In this document: piece after piece, positions 9,578 through 19,047 of the stretch
How the letters are laid out: each line of letters starts with the position of its first letter
Numbering within the stretch: position 1 is the stretch's first letter
Assembly (NCBI RefSeq): GCF_015182315.1
Contig: NZ_PRDL01000001.1
Location: 558,001 to 622,000, forward strand
DNA from: Cellvibrio polysaccharolyticus
GTDB taxonomy: Bacteria > Pseudomonadota > Gammaproteobacteria > Pseudomonadales > Cellvibrionaceae
DNA length: 64,000 nucleotides
Reading direction: 5' to 3'
Translations under genes and position numbers: made by a program
Notes under the pieces: model-generated
What the model was told of the DNA's origin: nothing
The model's input: only the letters and a program-made list of their open reading frames with translations
The model's database searches: none

Positions 9578-9733
9578 ATGTTAGTTGCACCGCTCACTGT
9601 AGTGGCGGCGGGTGTTCGCCCGTACGCTGATCTTCCTGGCTCGCTGTTGTCTTCCATTTTTTTTCTGCCAGTTTCTGCACCGGACGCCGTGGTCCGTTGT
9701 TACCGAATCTGCTCCAGCCAACAGTCTTGTTAA
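9578..9733 (+). CDS. Possible 51-residue leader peptide before TonB receptor
   Basis: A small reading frame with a good Shine-Dalgarno (AGAGGA, 8 bases before the ATG) starts MLVAPLTVVAAGVRPYADLP and ends at a TAA that overlaps the AAGGA ribosome site of the following TonB receptor (ATG at 9743). The arrangement would allow translational coupling. The composition is Val/Ala/Ser-rich with three cysteines near the end; no family is recognised. It may equally be a chance frame in a 359-bp leader, so confidence is low. The rest of the 9384-9742 gap holds the hem hairpin and a weak Pho-like site. Confidence 0.3.
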   Translation: MLVAPLTVVAAGVRPYADLPGSLLSSIFFLPVSAPDAVVRCYRICSSQQSC

Positions 9734-9742
9734 GGAATCGTC

Positions 9743-12550
9743 ATGAAAACCGTTCATTCATTTCTGGCGATTGCCATCGCCTGTGCCATCGCTGCGCCCG
9801 TAAGTTCTGTTTACGCACAAACTGCTTCCACTGAATCTGCCACCGTCAATCAACAATCCGGCAGCGTGACCGGTCGTGTTATCAACAACGCCACTGGCAG
9901 TTTGTTGCAAGCGGCCAGCGTTCGTGTGGTGGAAGTGAATCGTGAAGTTACCACCGGTCGCGATGGCTCTTTTGTTCTCACCAACATTCCTGCCGGTAAT
10001 TACACCCTTGAAGTCAATTACGGTGGCCTGGATACCCAGCAATTACCGGTTGCCGTTATCGCTGGCGGCAGCGTTCGTCAGGACATTCGTCTGAGCAATC
10101 AGCTGCACAATGTTGAGCAAATGCTGGTGCTTGGTCGCGCCGAAGGTTACGCCTCTACCATCAACTTGCAGCGCAATGCCGACAGTATTCGCACCGTGGT
10201 TTCTGCCGATGCGCTGGGGCAAATTCGTGAAGGCAATATCGGCGATGCGCTGGTGCGTTTGCCCGGCTTGTCGGTAGAAACCCGGGCCGGCGTTCAGCGC
10301 ACTGCCACCATTCGCGGCCTTGCTCCGCAATACAACACCGTAACCGTTGACGGTTTGCGCATGACCAACGTGGACGGCAACCGCGATATCGCATTGGACA
10401 GTTTCCCGGCCAACTTGCTGGCGCGTGTTGAAGTTATCAAAGCACCCACGCCGGATATTTCTGCCGATGCGATTGGTGGCACGGTAGATCTGGTTACCCG
10501 TTCTGCGTATGACAAAGACGGCCGTACCTTTGAAGTGCAGTTGGGCACCACGCTGAACGATATTCGCGATAGCTGGAACAAGCAGGCGGGGATTACGCTG
10601 GGCGATACTTTCGGTGAAAGCGAACAATTCGGTTTGCTCGGTTCAGTATTTTATTTCCGCGACGAGCGCGGTTACGACGTAGTGGATACCGCCTACACCG
10701 TTAACAGTGCGGACAGTTATTTTATCAATCGGGCACTTTATTACGATCGTTCTGAAACCAAGGACAAGGTCGGCGCCGGTTTGATGTTTGATTACCGCCC
10801 GAGCGATGAAACCAGCGCTTATGTAAAAGCCGTTTACCATTATGATTATCGTGAATTGTTGCGTCGTGGTACCGACTACCGCCCCAATGCGGCTACGCAG
10901 TTTGATGTTTCACCGGATGGTGCTTCGTCAACCGGTGGTCGTGTTGATGCGCTGACATTTTATCGCGATCCGAAAAACGTATTCCAAATGTACACCGCCG
11001 GTATTGAGCACCGCGCTGGCGATTGGGTACTGGATGGCCGCACGGCTTATTCAAAAGCTAAAAAAGATTATCCGGTTACCTTGCAGGTGGTGAATTCTTT
11101 TAACGGCGTAGACATGAGCTACGATCGCAGCAACCGCGATTTCCCGGTATTCACGATTAATAATGCGGTCGATATCAGCAACCCGGACGCGGTGGTTTTC
11201 CGTCAGTTTGATACCAACCAGGTACCGCGTGTTGAAGACGAAGTGAGTTTTGATGTCAATGCCCTCCGTGAATTTAATACCGGTCGCTTTCCCTGGAGTA
11301 TCAAAACCGGTTTGCGTGCAACGCTGAAAGATGCCACCCAGGCGCAGCCTGACACAGTACGTTATACCGGTTTGACCGGCGTAACACCGGCCAGCTTGCT
11401 GGAGCACTACAGCAACAGCGATTTTATGAGCGAAGCCAATGGCCGTGCACAATTGCTGCCGTTCTTCCCGGACTGGCGTAAATACCATGCGCTGCAAAAA
11501 TCCAATGCAGCTGCTTTCACGCAAAATGCGGCGGCAACATTATTCAGTGCAGAAACGCTGGCCAATGCTGACTTCACCATCAGCGAAGATATTTATGCCG
11601 GTTATTTAATGGGCACGGTCGAGATTGATCAGCTGACTATATTGGGTGGGGTGCGCGTTGAAACCACTCGCATTGACAGCGAAGCCAATGAAGTGACCGT
11701 GAACAACGGCCAGGTTACCCATGTGGCGCGGGTCAGTGACAGCAACAACTACACCAACGTATTACCGAGTTTGCATGTGCGTTACGCGGCGATGGATGAC
11801 CGCCTGATTTTGCGCAGCTCTATCAGCAAGGCTATCTCACGTCCGCCACCGGGCGATCTGATTCCGTCCAAACAGGAAAATGCGCAAATGAACCAGCGCA
11901 TTATCGGTAACCCGGCGTTGGAACCGGCAGAATCGGTTAACTATGATTTGACTGCAGAATATTTCCTGCCGCCGCTGGGTGTGGTGTCTGCCGGTGTGTT
12001 CTACAAGGACATCGACAACTTTGTATTCAGCTCCAGCCGCATCGCCGCCGACGGCGTTGACGAGCGTACTCGTGTGAACGGTGATGGCGGCAAGGTGCGC
12101 GGTCTGGAATTTGTATGGTCGCAGGAACTGAGCTTTTTGCCGGGTTTCCTGAGTGGTTTCGGTGTTGAAGCCAACTATACCTGGCTGGATTCCGAAGGAG
12201 TTTATCCGGGCCGTAACAGTGACCTGCCGTTGGTAAATTCGCCGGACTATATTATCAATGGTGTGTTGTCTTACGCTCAAGGCCCGCTCAGCGTGCGTCT
12301 GTCCATGAACAAAATGCCGGATCGTCTGGAATCGGTGGGTGGCCGTCAGGCATTGGATAAATACAACGCCGCATCGACTATTTGGGACCTGGCTTTTAAG
12401 TATCGTGTCATGGATCAACACAATATTTTCTTCAACATTAAAAACCTTACCAATGAACCGACTGTGCAATTTCAGGGTTCTCGCGGTAATCCCACCAGCG
12501 TGGTGTACTACGGTGCGCAATACACACTGGGTGTTGATTTAAGTTTCTAA
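9743..12550 (+). CDS. TonB-dependent receptor with N-terminal carboxypeptidase-regulatory-like domain
   Basis: 935-residue outer-membrane active transporter. A signal peptide (residues 1 to about 26, ending SVYAQ) precedes a CarboxypepD_reg-like beta domain (about 40-115, GSVTGRVINNATGS ... GSFVLTNIPAGNYTLEV). The plug domain follows (about 125-250, with IGDALVRLPGLSVE, ATIRGLAPQYNTVTVDG and DAIGGTVDL), then the 22-strand barrel ending in the aromatic residue of GVDLSF. It belongs to the TIGR01782-type group. The substrate cannot be read directly. A secreted metallophosphoesterase and a binding protein lie immediately downstream, so a phosphorylated substrate is inferred. A strong terminator follows. 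Confidence 0.93.
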   Translation: MKTVHSFLAIAIACAIAAPVSSVYAQTASTESATVNQQSGSVTGRVINNATGSLLQAASVRVVEVNREVTTGRDGSFVLTNIPAGNYTLEVNYGGLDTQQLPVAVIAGGSVRQDIRLSNQLHNVEQMLVLGRAEGYASTINLQRNADSIRTVVSADALGQIREGNIGDALVRLPGLSVETRAGVQRTATIRGLAPQYNTVTVDGLRMTNVDGNRDIALDSFPANLLARVEVIKAPTPDISADAIGGTVDLVTRSAYDKDGRTFEVQLGTTLNDIRDSWNKQAGITLGDTFGESEQFGLLGSVFYFRDERGYDVVDTAYTVNSADSYFINRALYYDRSETKDKVGAGLMFDYRPSDETSAYVKAVYHYDYRELLRRGTDYRPNAATQFDVSPDGASSTGGRVDALTFYRDPKNVFQMYTAGIEHRAGDWVLDGRTAYSKAKKDYPVTLQVVNSFNGVDMSYDRSNRDFPVFTINNAVDISNPDAVVFRQFDTNQVPRVEDEVSFDVNALREFNTGRFPWSIKTGLRATLKDATQAQPDTVRYTGLTGVTPASLLEHYSNSDFMSEANGRAQLLPFFPDWRKYHALQKSNAAAFTQNAAATLFSAETLANADFTISEDIYAGYLMGTVEIDQLTILGGVRVETTRIDSEANEVTVNNGQVTHVARVSDSNNYTNVLPSLHVRYAAMDDRLILRSSISKAISRPPPGDLIPSKQENAQMNQRIIGNPALEPAESVNYDLTAEYFLPPLGVVSAGVFYKDIDNFVFSSSRIAADGVDERTRVNGDGGKVRGLEFVWSQELSFLPGFLSGFGVEANYTWLDSEGVYPGRNSDLPLVNSPDYIINGVLSYAQGPLSVRLSMNKMPDRLESVGGRQALDKYNAASTIWDLAFKYRVMDQHNIFFNIKNLTNEPTVQFQGSRGNPTSVVYYGAQYTLGVDLSF

Positions 12551-12574
12551 CCTTCTCCTGACGTTGGTCACTTT

Positions 12575-12603
12575 GCTCCGCCGTATTTCGGCGGAGCTTT
12601 TTT
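12575..12603 (+). terminator. Rho-independent terminator after TonB receptor
   Basis: Perfect stem GCTCCGCCG / CGGCGGAGC with a TATTT loop followed by TTTTTT. Confidence 0.92.
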
Positions 12604-12650
12604 GCTTTTAAATAATGGGTTTGTAAACCGTCATCCTATTGAATTGCACT

Positions 12651-14021
12651 ATGGAAAAACTGAACACATCATCGCCTGGCCGGGCATTAGCCTGGCGAAA
12701 AATAATGCTCTGTTTTTTTATGGTGGGCAGCTGCTGTGTTTATGCTGCTGATATGACCGGGGGCTCTCCCGAGCGAGTGTTACTGTTGCCGGGTGCATCG
12801 CCTTCTACCAGTCACACGGTTAGCTGGCGAACATCTGCAGCTGCAACAGAAAGCCTTGCAGAAATATCCGAAGCCGTTGCATCACCTTCCCTGATACAGC
12901 ATGCCAAAACATTTAGCGGCACCAGCAAGTCGCTGGCGCTGGGAGAGGGGGTCGTTTTTCATCACCAGGTTAGCTTCCAACCTCTGAAGCCGGATACACT
13001 CTATGCGTATCGAGTAAAGGGGGAAAAGGCATGGGGCGAGTGGCTGACCTTTCGCACAGCAGCTGAAAAATTTTCACCCTATCGCATGATTTATCTGGGT
13101 GATATGCAAAACCATATTCATTCCCTGGGAGCGAGAACCTTACGGGCGGCTTTTGCGAAAGCACCGGATGCGCGCCTGATGTTACATGCCGGGGATCTGA
13201 CAGACCGGCGAGGCCCGGAAGATGAATTGTGGCGCCAGTGGTTCGCCGCTGGCGGTTGGCTATTGGGCAATGTGGCGCAAGTTCCTGTGGCCGGCAATCA
13301 CGAATACCAGGAAACTCCAGGCAAATTACCAGCATTGCGGCAAGCCTGGGCCGCCCATTTTCCGCTGCCCGATAACGGCCCGGCGTTGCTGCAAAAAACG
13401 GTTTACTCGTTTGATTATCAGGGCGTACGTTACATTATTCTCGACTCCATGGCCGCCATACACAGTGAAACCGCAGCCAAACAGCAGGCGGCGTGGCTCG
13501 AAGCCTTGCTGGCAAATAATCCCAATGTGTGGACCATCGTCAGTTATCATCACCCTTTATTTTCCGGCGCTTATGCGCGTTGGAATAAACAGTTGGTAAA
13601 ACACTGGCAGCCGTTATTTGAGCGCTATTCGGTTGATCTGGTATTGCAAGGCGATGATCACATTTACGGCCGCTGGCAAACGGCTGGCCGTGCCCCGGTG
13701 TATACCATCTCGGTGGCCGGAGCAAAACACAACCGGGTACATCCGCAAGCGAAAAAAGTATTACAGCGCTCCGGTGAAGATGCCCAGTGGTACCAGGTGA
13801 TCGACTTCGAAGCAGATCGCCTGCGCTACCGCGCATGGACAGTGAATGGCGATTTGTACGATGCCTTCGATCTGGTGCGTGAGCCCGGTAAAGCATCACG
13901 AGTCGAAATGTCGCAGGAAATTCTGCCCGCCGAACAGCGCTGCTCAAAACCTGGCGACGACCCGCAAACTCAAACACAGCAAGATAAATCGCGCTGTTGG
14001 CTGGTAACAGAGTTGCAATAA
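12651..14021 (+). CDS. Secreted metallophosphoesterase (purple-acid-phosphatase-like)
   Basis: About 456 residues from the ATG at 12651; a TTG 12 bases upstream is an alternative. An N-terminal signal sequence (LCFFMVGSCCVYA) precedes a fibronectin-like purple acid phosphatase N-domain (about 50-145). A calcineurin-like phosphoesterase domain follows with the full metal-ligand series: GDMQ, GDLTDR, GNHEYQE, SYHHPLF and GDDHIYGR. Predicted to release phosphate from organic esters in the periplasm or outside the cell. It sits between a TonB receptor and a binding-protein gene, which fits a phosphate-ester scavenging role. The specific substrate is unknown. Confidence 0.88.
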   Translation: MEKLNTSSPGRALAWRKIMLCFFMVGSCCVYAADMTGGSPERVLLLPGASPSTSHTVSWRTSAAATESLAEISEAVASPSLIQHAKTFSGTSKSLALGEGVVFHHQVSFQPLKPDTLYAYRVKGEKAWGEWLTFRTAAEKFSPYRMIYLGDMQNHIHSLGARTLRAAFAKAPDARLMLHAGDLTDRRGPEDELWRQWFAAGGWLLGNVAQVPVAGNHEYQETPGKLPALRQAWAAHFPLPDNGPALLQKTVYSFDYQGVRYIILDSMAAIHSETAAKQQAAWLEALLANNPNVWTIVSYHHPLFSGAYARWNKQLVKHWQPLFERYSVDLVLQGDDHIYGRWQTAGRAPVYTISVAGAKHNRVHPQAKKVLQRSGEDAQWYQVIDFEADRLRYRAWTVNGDLYDAFDLVREPGKASRVEMSQEILPAEQRCSKPGDDPQTQTQQDKSRCWLVTELQ

Positions 14022-14162
14022 AACCTCGCTGCAATATAAGGTTGGGCTTTGCTGGCAATTGGCGTATTACCTTAACAAGTTGATGCGAAACCGCACGCGA
14101 ATAACAAAACAGTCGGCCTAACGCATTACTGAATAATTACAGAATTTGATACAGGATATTTC

Positions 14163-15092
14163 ATGCATACACCGGTTCACATTTCCACAACCGCCCGCCC
14201 GCTAACGGTTTACGCGGCGGGGCCTGGCAGTTTAATGAAAAGTCTGGTTACTGACTTTCAGGAATACAGCGGCGCGCGGGTCAATTTATTTCAGGCGACG
14301 ACCGGTAAAGTACTCGCACGCCTGGAAGCGGAAGCAGACAACCCGCAGGCCGATGTATTTATTTCGGCCTCCTGGGACCTGGCGCAGGAGCTGGACGCAC
14401 GCGATTGGTTGCAACCCTATGAAAGTGAATACGCCGAACACGTGCCTGCGCATTTAAAGACACCTCACTATATTGCACAGGCGGTGTCGGCATTGGGTAT
14501 TGTCTGGAATCGCGATAGCGACACACCGCAACCCAACGACTGGCAAGACCTGGCCAGCCCGGCATTCAATGGTTTGGTCAATATGCCTGACCCGGCGTCG
14601 TCCGGTGCCTCGGTGGATTTATTGCTGGGCTTGAAGCAGGCCATGGGTGAAAACGCCTGGCAATTGTTTGCCCGCCTGAAACAAAATGGAATGGAAATTT
14701 GCGGCGCAAACGATCAGGCTTTGGCGCCCGTGCTGCGGGGCAACAAAGCCGCAGTGTTTGGTAGCGTAGATTATGTTGCTTACGCGGCGGTAGAAAAAGG
14801 CGCACCCATCAAGGTTATTTTTCCGCAAAGCGGTACGGTTATCGTGCCGCGCCCGATGATGATTTTGAAAAATGCCCGCCAGCCACAACTCGCTCGGGAA
14901 TTTATAAATTACCTGTTATCGGATGATGGCCAGGCCGGTGCCGCAGCCGCATGGTTAATGCCGGCGCGCAGCGATATCATCACCCGTCGCCCGTCGATCA
15001 ATGACATTCGCCTGTTACCCCAGGGTAAGCTGTCAGAAACCAGCCGGGCGCGTAGCCTGGAAAAATTCAGTGATGTTTTCTTCGGCGGCTAA
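14163..15092 (+). CDS. Extracellular-solute-binding-like protein lacking a signal peptide
   Basis: 309 residues, family 1 / FbpA-AfuA-type binding-protein fold. It clearly resembles the protein at 20724-21674 throughout: LTVYAAGPGSLMKSLVTDF against LTVYSANPNDLIQTLASKF, shared AEHVP, HYIAQ and DYIAY motifs. Unlike that protein it has no signal peptide: the ATG is preceded by an in-frame TGA at 14130-14132 and a good AGGA ribosome site at 14153-14156, so no upstream extension is possible. It would therefore stay in the cytoplasm unless exported by another route. Possible ligands are phosphonate, sugar phosphate or ferric iron; the Pho-like context favours phosphorus compounds. Confidence 0.8.
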   Translation: MHTPVHISTTARPLTVYAAGPGSLMKSLVTDFQEYSGARVNLFQATTGKVLARLEAEADNPQADVFISASWDLAQELDARDWLQPYESEYAEHVPAHLKTPHYIAQAVSALGIVWNRDSDTPQPNDWQDLASPAFNGLVNMPDPASSGASVDLLLGLKQAMGENAWQLFARLKQNGMEICGANDQALAPVLRGNKAAVFGSVDYVAYAAVEKGAPIKVIFPQSGTVIVPRPMMILKNARQPQLAREFINYLLSDDGQAGAAAAWLMPARSDIITRRPSINDIRLLPQGKLSETSRARSLEKFSDVFFGG

Positions 15093-15165
15093 CATTGTTT
15101 TTTATATCCTTTACCCAACCACCTGACGGAATTTAACTTCGCGCCAGATGGTTGGGCGATGGATG

Positions 15166-16095
15166 CTAGTAAATCTCCGGCACAAACATATCTTTCGGTA
15201 CCGGTCTGCGTACGTAGTCATCGTGGTGTTCACGGGGCGGCAGTGCAATCGCTTGCCGCTTGATTTCGCGGTAAGGCATTTGCTTGAGCAAATGGTCAAT
15301 ACAATTCAGCCGCGCTTTTTTCTTATCGATGGCTTCCACCACCCACCAGGGTGCTTCGGTAATGTGCGTGCGCTCCAGCATCACCTCTTTGGCTTTGGTG
15401 TATTGTTCCCAGCGGCGGCGCGATTCCAAATCCATCGGGCTGAGTTTCCACTGTTTGAGCGGGTCATGAATGCGCCCCATAAAACGTAAATATTGTTCGT
15501 CATCGGAAATGGAAAACCAGTATTTGATCACCTGAATACCGGAGCGCACCAGCATGCGTTCAAAGTCCGGTACGGTGCGGAAAAACTCTTCGTATTCGGC
15601 GTCGTTACAAAAACCCATCACCCGCTCAACACCGGCGCGGTTATACCAGCTGCGGTCAAACAACACCATTTCACCGGCGGCCGGTAAATGGGAAACGTAG
15701 CGCTGAAAATACCATTGAGTGCGTTCCCGCTCGTTGGGTGCAGGCAGCGCCGCGACACGACAAATACGCGGATTCAACCGCTGGGTAATCCGTTTGATCA
15801 CGCCGCCTTTACCGGCAGCATCTCGCCCTTCAAACAGAATCACCACCTTATGGCCGGTTTCAGCCACCCAGTCCTGCAACTTCACCAGCTCGATTTGCAG
15901 GCGGAACAGCTCACGAAAATACTGACGCCGCGCTTCTTTATGGCGTAACACTTCATCGGGTGACTGCCGCGATTCGGCCATACCCGGTATCTGGTTGTAA
16001 ATCTGGTCTTCAAACTCCAGCTCAAATTCCTCGTCATAACTATCGAGCAAATCATCACTGATACGCTGCATCACTTCAGCATCGGAAAGGTTCAT
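15166..16095 (-). CDS. ppk2: Polyphosphate kinase 2
   Basis: Transfers phosphate between polyphosphate and nucleoside diphosphates, in storage or in GTP/ATP regeneration. 309 residues, typical of single-domain PPK2. Walker A is FEGRDAAGKGG near residue 88, the lid-type block is RTQWYFQRYVSHLP, and Walker B is EMVLFDRSWYNR. It is convergent with the signal-less binding protein. Its place inside the phosphate island suggests polyphosphate handling tied to phosphate supply. No convincing Pho box was found in its own upstream region. Confidence 0.93.
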   Translation of the reverse strand: MNLSDAEVMQRISDDLLDSYDEEFELEFEDQIYNQIPGMAESRQSPDEVLRHKEARRQYFRELFRLQIELVKLQDWVAETGHKVVILFEGRDAAGKGGVIKRITQRLNPRICRVAALPAPNERERTQWYFQRYVSHLPAAGEMVLFDRSWYNRAGVERVMGFCNDAEYEEFFRTVPDFERMLVRSGIQVIKYWFSISDDEQYLRFMGRIHDPLKQWKLSPMDLESRRRWEQYTKAKEVMLERTHITEAPWWVVEAIDKKKARLNCIDHLLKQMPYREIKRQAIALPPREHHDDYVRRPVPKDMFVPEIY

Positions 16096-16250
16096 AGGTT
16101 ACCCAATATGGAACAGTGGTCATTTCATTGTATATAGGGTAAATGACACTTTTATAACCGATAGAACCAGGCGGCGATCCCGTCTATTGAGCTCAATTTC
16201 CCTTCCCGGTGCCAGCGCTACTGCGAGGTGAACAGGTTTCATTGTTGTTA

Positions 16251-17846
16251 TCAGTACACACCGGTTCTGTCCCAAAATTCACAGTGATGCGCTCGTGCAA
16301 ACCGGCCGGACACCATCCGTGCCCCCGGTAATGCAAAGGTCATGAAATTATCCTGCTTCGGATCAAACTGTGGCCAGTCGCTCGGCTGAGTGTGAAGGGC
16401 CGCTACATCTGCAAAGTGGTCAACCATCTGGTCGGATAGCTTCTCCTGTAACGGATTGAGTTTCACCGGTGTGCCACTACCACCATGAAAGCCCGGAAAC
16501 AGGTAAGCCAATTCGTAGGTGTGCGCCGCCAGTAATGGGAAAGAGGTGGCGTCAATGTAAGAAGGCGCGGTTCGATCACTGAACTCATAAGCATAAACCG
16601 GAATTTTATCTGCCAGTGCCCGGTTCATCGCGCGCCCGGTACAAGCGAACATACTATCGGTAGCCGCCGAAGCGAAGGCTTCACTGGGGTTGTCGTAGTG
16701 GGGAAGTGGATACTGGCGTAACACTTTGGGTGCAAGCGCCTTTCCATACATACGTTCGATCTCTACCGGATATTCAGCCTCTGTCATCACCTTTCCGGTC
16801 ATTAACTCGGGCAGGGCGACAAAGAAGCGCCCTTCATCGCGCGTGCTGCCAGACACCAGTGTGGCGCGATTAATATTTCCTTTGCGATAAGCGTCGGATG
16901 GATGTTCAGGAATCAACTTGCCATCAATGATAAATTCATTCAGCGCAAAAGGCGCCTGGATATCGAGGATGCGTTTGCTGGACAAGGCGCGGAGGCAGGT
17001 GGCACCGCCGGTTTCGCATCCGGCTTCTTTTGCAAAGGCGTTCCCCACTTCTCTTGCAACGCTTAAAGGGAGTGGCGCACCAAATGCCGGGTGTCGGGTC
17101 ATGATGCCACCGCCGCTCATGGCAATAACATGCTGGAACAGGCCTGCCGACCGGGGCGATACCATATGTGCCATTACACTATTGCCACCAGATGACTCGC
17201 CTGCGATGGTTACGTTGGAGGCATCGCCCCCGAAGAGAGCTATGTTCTTCTGTACCCAATGCAGTGCAGCTTGTTGATCCATCAAACCGTAATTGGCGAC
17301 ATGGTGATTTTCATCGTCCAGTGCGGAATGCGCCAGAAAGCCGAATAGCCCGAGTCGATAATTAATGGTAACGATCACCGCATTACCGCGACGCGCCAGT
17401 TTTTCGGGGTTGTAATCGCCAGCCGCGCCGACCTGAAGTGCTCCACCATGAATCCAAACGAACACCGGTTGTTTCCGGTGGTTTTCTGCCGCATCGCTTC
17501 GGTAAACATTCAGGTAAAGACAGTCTTCACTTCCGCCAGCATTGGCGAATACACCAAGATCGGCATTTTGCGCACAACTGCTTGCCAGGGCATTGGCTTT
17601 AAGCGGTGTGTTCCATGGTTTTGCCGGTTGTGGTGGCTGCCAGCGCAGTTGCCCAACAGGTGGCTCAGCATAGGGAATTCCTCGCCATGATTCGATGCCA
17701 CCGGAGGATATTCCAACCACAGAGCCGGAGGCTGTCGCTATGGCAAGCGGTTCTTTGGCCTGACAAATTGCCACGGTCAGGCCAAGCAGGCTACCCAACG
17801 CTATCCGGTAGAAGCTATTGCGCTTCAATGGCGTTGTAATGTTCAT
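16251..17846 (-). CDS. Secreted type-B carboxylesterase
   Basis: 531 residues from the ATG at 17846, chosen because GGAG lies about ten bases upstream and a signal peptide follows directly (about residues 1-28, ending ICQAKE). An upstream in-frame start would add 12 residues. Alpha/beta-hydrolase of the COesterase family: WRGIPYAEPPVG, oxyanion FVWIHGGALQVG and nucleophile elbow GESSGGNSVMAHM are present. Hydrolyses carboxylic esters; the natural substrate is not evident. Divergent from a LysR gene that probably regulates it. Confidence 0.9.
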   Translation of the reverse strand: MNITTPLKRNSFYRIALGSLLGLTVAICQAKEPLAIATASGSVVGISSGGIESWRGIPYAEPPVGQLRWQPPQPAKPWNTPLKANALASSCAQNADLGVFANAGGSEDCLYLNVYRSDAAENHRKQPVFVWIHGGALQVGAAGDYNPEKLARRGNAVIVTINYRLGLFGFLAHSALDDENHHVANYGLMDQQAALHWVQKNIALFGGDASNVTIAGESSGGNSVMAHMVSPRSAGLFQHVIAMSGGGIMTRHPAFGAPLPLSVAREVGNAFAKEAGCETGGATCLRALSSKRILDIQAPFALNEFIIDGKLIPEHPSDAYRKGNINRATLVSGSTRDEGRFFVALPELMTGKVMTEAEYPVEIERMYGKALAPKVLRQYPLPHYDNPSEAFASAATDSMFACTGRAMNRALADKIPVYAYEFSDRTAPSYIDATSFPLLAAHTYELAYLFPGFHGGSGTPVKLNPLQEKLSDQMVDHFADVAALHTQPSDWPQFDPKQDNFMTFALPGARMVSGRFARAHHCEFWDRTGVY

Positions 17847-18050
17847 CGCTGATTTTCTCCATCCAGCCGGAATTTTTTCCATCTACCTGTACTCCAGTCA
17901 TAGCCAAAACATGTCGATTCTTATGCAGTTCAGGTGAAAGACATAAGGGGACTTCACCGGCAGTGGTCGCGACTGCTCATCATGGTAGGGATTTCCCATT
18001 GTGTTGATAAGATGGTAAAAACAGAATGTACTGTTGCAAGGAATTCACCA

Positions 18051-18959
18051 ATGGCAAAGCCAACCCTAAATGATCTGCAAGCATTTGCGACAATCGCTCA
18101 GGAACGCAGCTTCGCGCGGGCGGCTGCGCAATTGGGTCTATCCCGCTCGGCGTTGAGCCACAAGATCCGAACCCTGGAGAAACAGCTGGGCGTGCAGTTG
18201 TTAATACGCACGACCCGCAGCGTTTCTACCACGGAAGCGGGTGCCCGTTTGCTCGGTGTTATTGGTTCCCGTATTAACGAAATTGAGGAAGAGTTGGGAA
18301 GTCTCAGCGCAACGCGTGCGAGGCCTGCGGGAACCGTCCGCATAACCGCCAATGATCATTCCATACAAACGACGCTCTGGCCGCGACTATTACCGTTGCT
18401 GCAAAAGTATCCCGAGATCCGGATTGAGTTCAGCGCGGACTATGGGTTGACTGATATCGCCGCGAATCAATTCAACGCGGGAGTAAGGCTCGGTGACAGT
18501 ATTGATAAAGATATGATTGCCGTACGTATTGCGCCGGATATGTGCATGGCCGTTGGCGCTGCACCGGGATATTTAAAGACGCGACTACCACCCGCAACAC
18601 CGGGAGAGTTAACCGGGTTCAGTTGCATTAATCTTCGTTTGCCTACCTACGGTGGTCTTTATGCCTGGGAATTTGAGAAAGAGGGTCATGAGTTAAATGT
18701 GCGTGTGCAAGGACAAGTGACCTTCAATAACGTATATCTCATGCTCAAAGCCGCTATTGATGGTGTGGGGTTGGTCTATGCACCGCGAGATCTTTTAGAG
18801 CCGTATTTTTCCTCCGGGGAATTGCTGCCACTACTCGACGACTGGTGGGCAACTTTTCCCGGCTATCACATTTACTACACCAGTCGGCATCAGGTGTCGC
18901 CAGCACTGTCTTTAGTGATAGATGCGCTGCGTTATCAATCACCATTAATAAACCCCTAA
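18051..18959 (+). CDS. LysR-family transcriptional regulator
   Basis: 302 residues from ATG 18051 (AAGGA eight bases upstream). The longer frame from 17934 lacks a ribosome site and adds 39 atypical residues. The N-terminal winged HTH (residues 1-62) contains LNDLQAFATIAQERSFARAAAQ and SRSALSHKIRTLEKQLG; a LysR substrate-binding domain of the AaeR/DmlR-like subgroup follows. It is divergent from the carboxylesterase, with a 204-bp shared promoter region, so it is the likely regulator of that gene. The inducer is unknown. Confidence 0.9.
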   Translation: MAKPTLNDLQAFATIAQERSFARAAAQLGLSRSALSHKIRTLEKQLGVQLLIRTTRSVSTTEAGARLLGVIGSRINEIEEELGSLSATRARPAGTVRITANDHSIQTTLWPRLLPLLQKYPEIRIEFSADYGLTDIAANQFNAGVRLGDSIDKDMIAVRIAPDMCMAVGAAPGYLKTRLPPATPGELTGFSCINLRLPTYGGLYAWEFEKEGHELNVRVQGQVTFNNVYLMLKAAIDGVGLVYAPRDLLEPYFSSGELLPLLDDWWATFPGYHIYYTSRHQVSPALSLVIDALRYQSPLINP

Positions 18960-18979
18960 TCTGTTTACAAATACAGGTG

Positions 18980-19005
18980 GTGAAGCTGCCAATGGGCAGC
19001 TTCAC
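18980..19005. terminator. Perfect hairpin between convergent genes
   Basis: 11-bp perfect stem GTGAAGCTGCC / GGCAGCTTCAC with an AATG loop between the ends of the LysR and permease genes. Neither strand has a T-run, so intrinsic termination is uncertain; it could act as an mRNA 3' stabiliser. Confidence 0.4.
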
Positions 19006-19047
19006 TGGTCGGGATAATTACCCCCGCTATAGTCATGAACTCACTCA

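Noticed and set aside
16060..16160. Pho box upstream of ppk2
   Set aside because: Only one half-site (GTGTCAT) fits; no second repeat at 11 bp.
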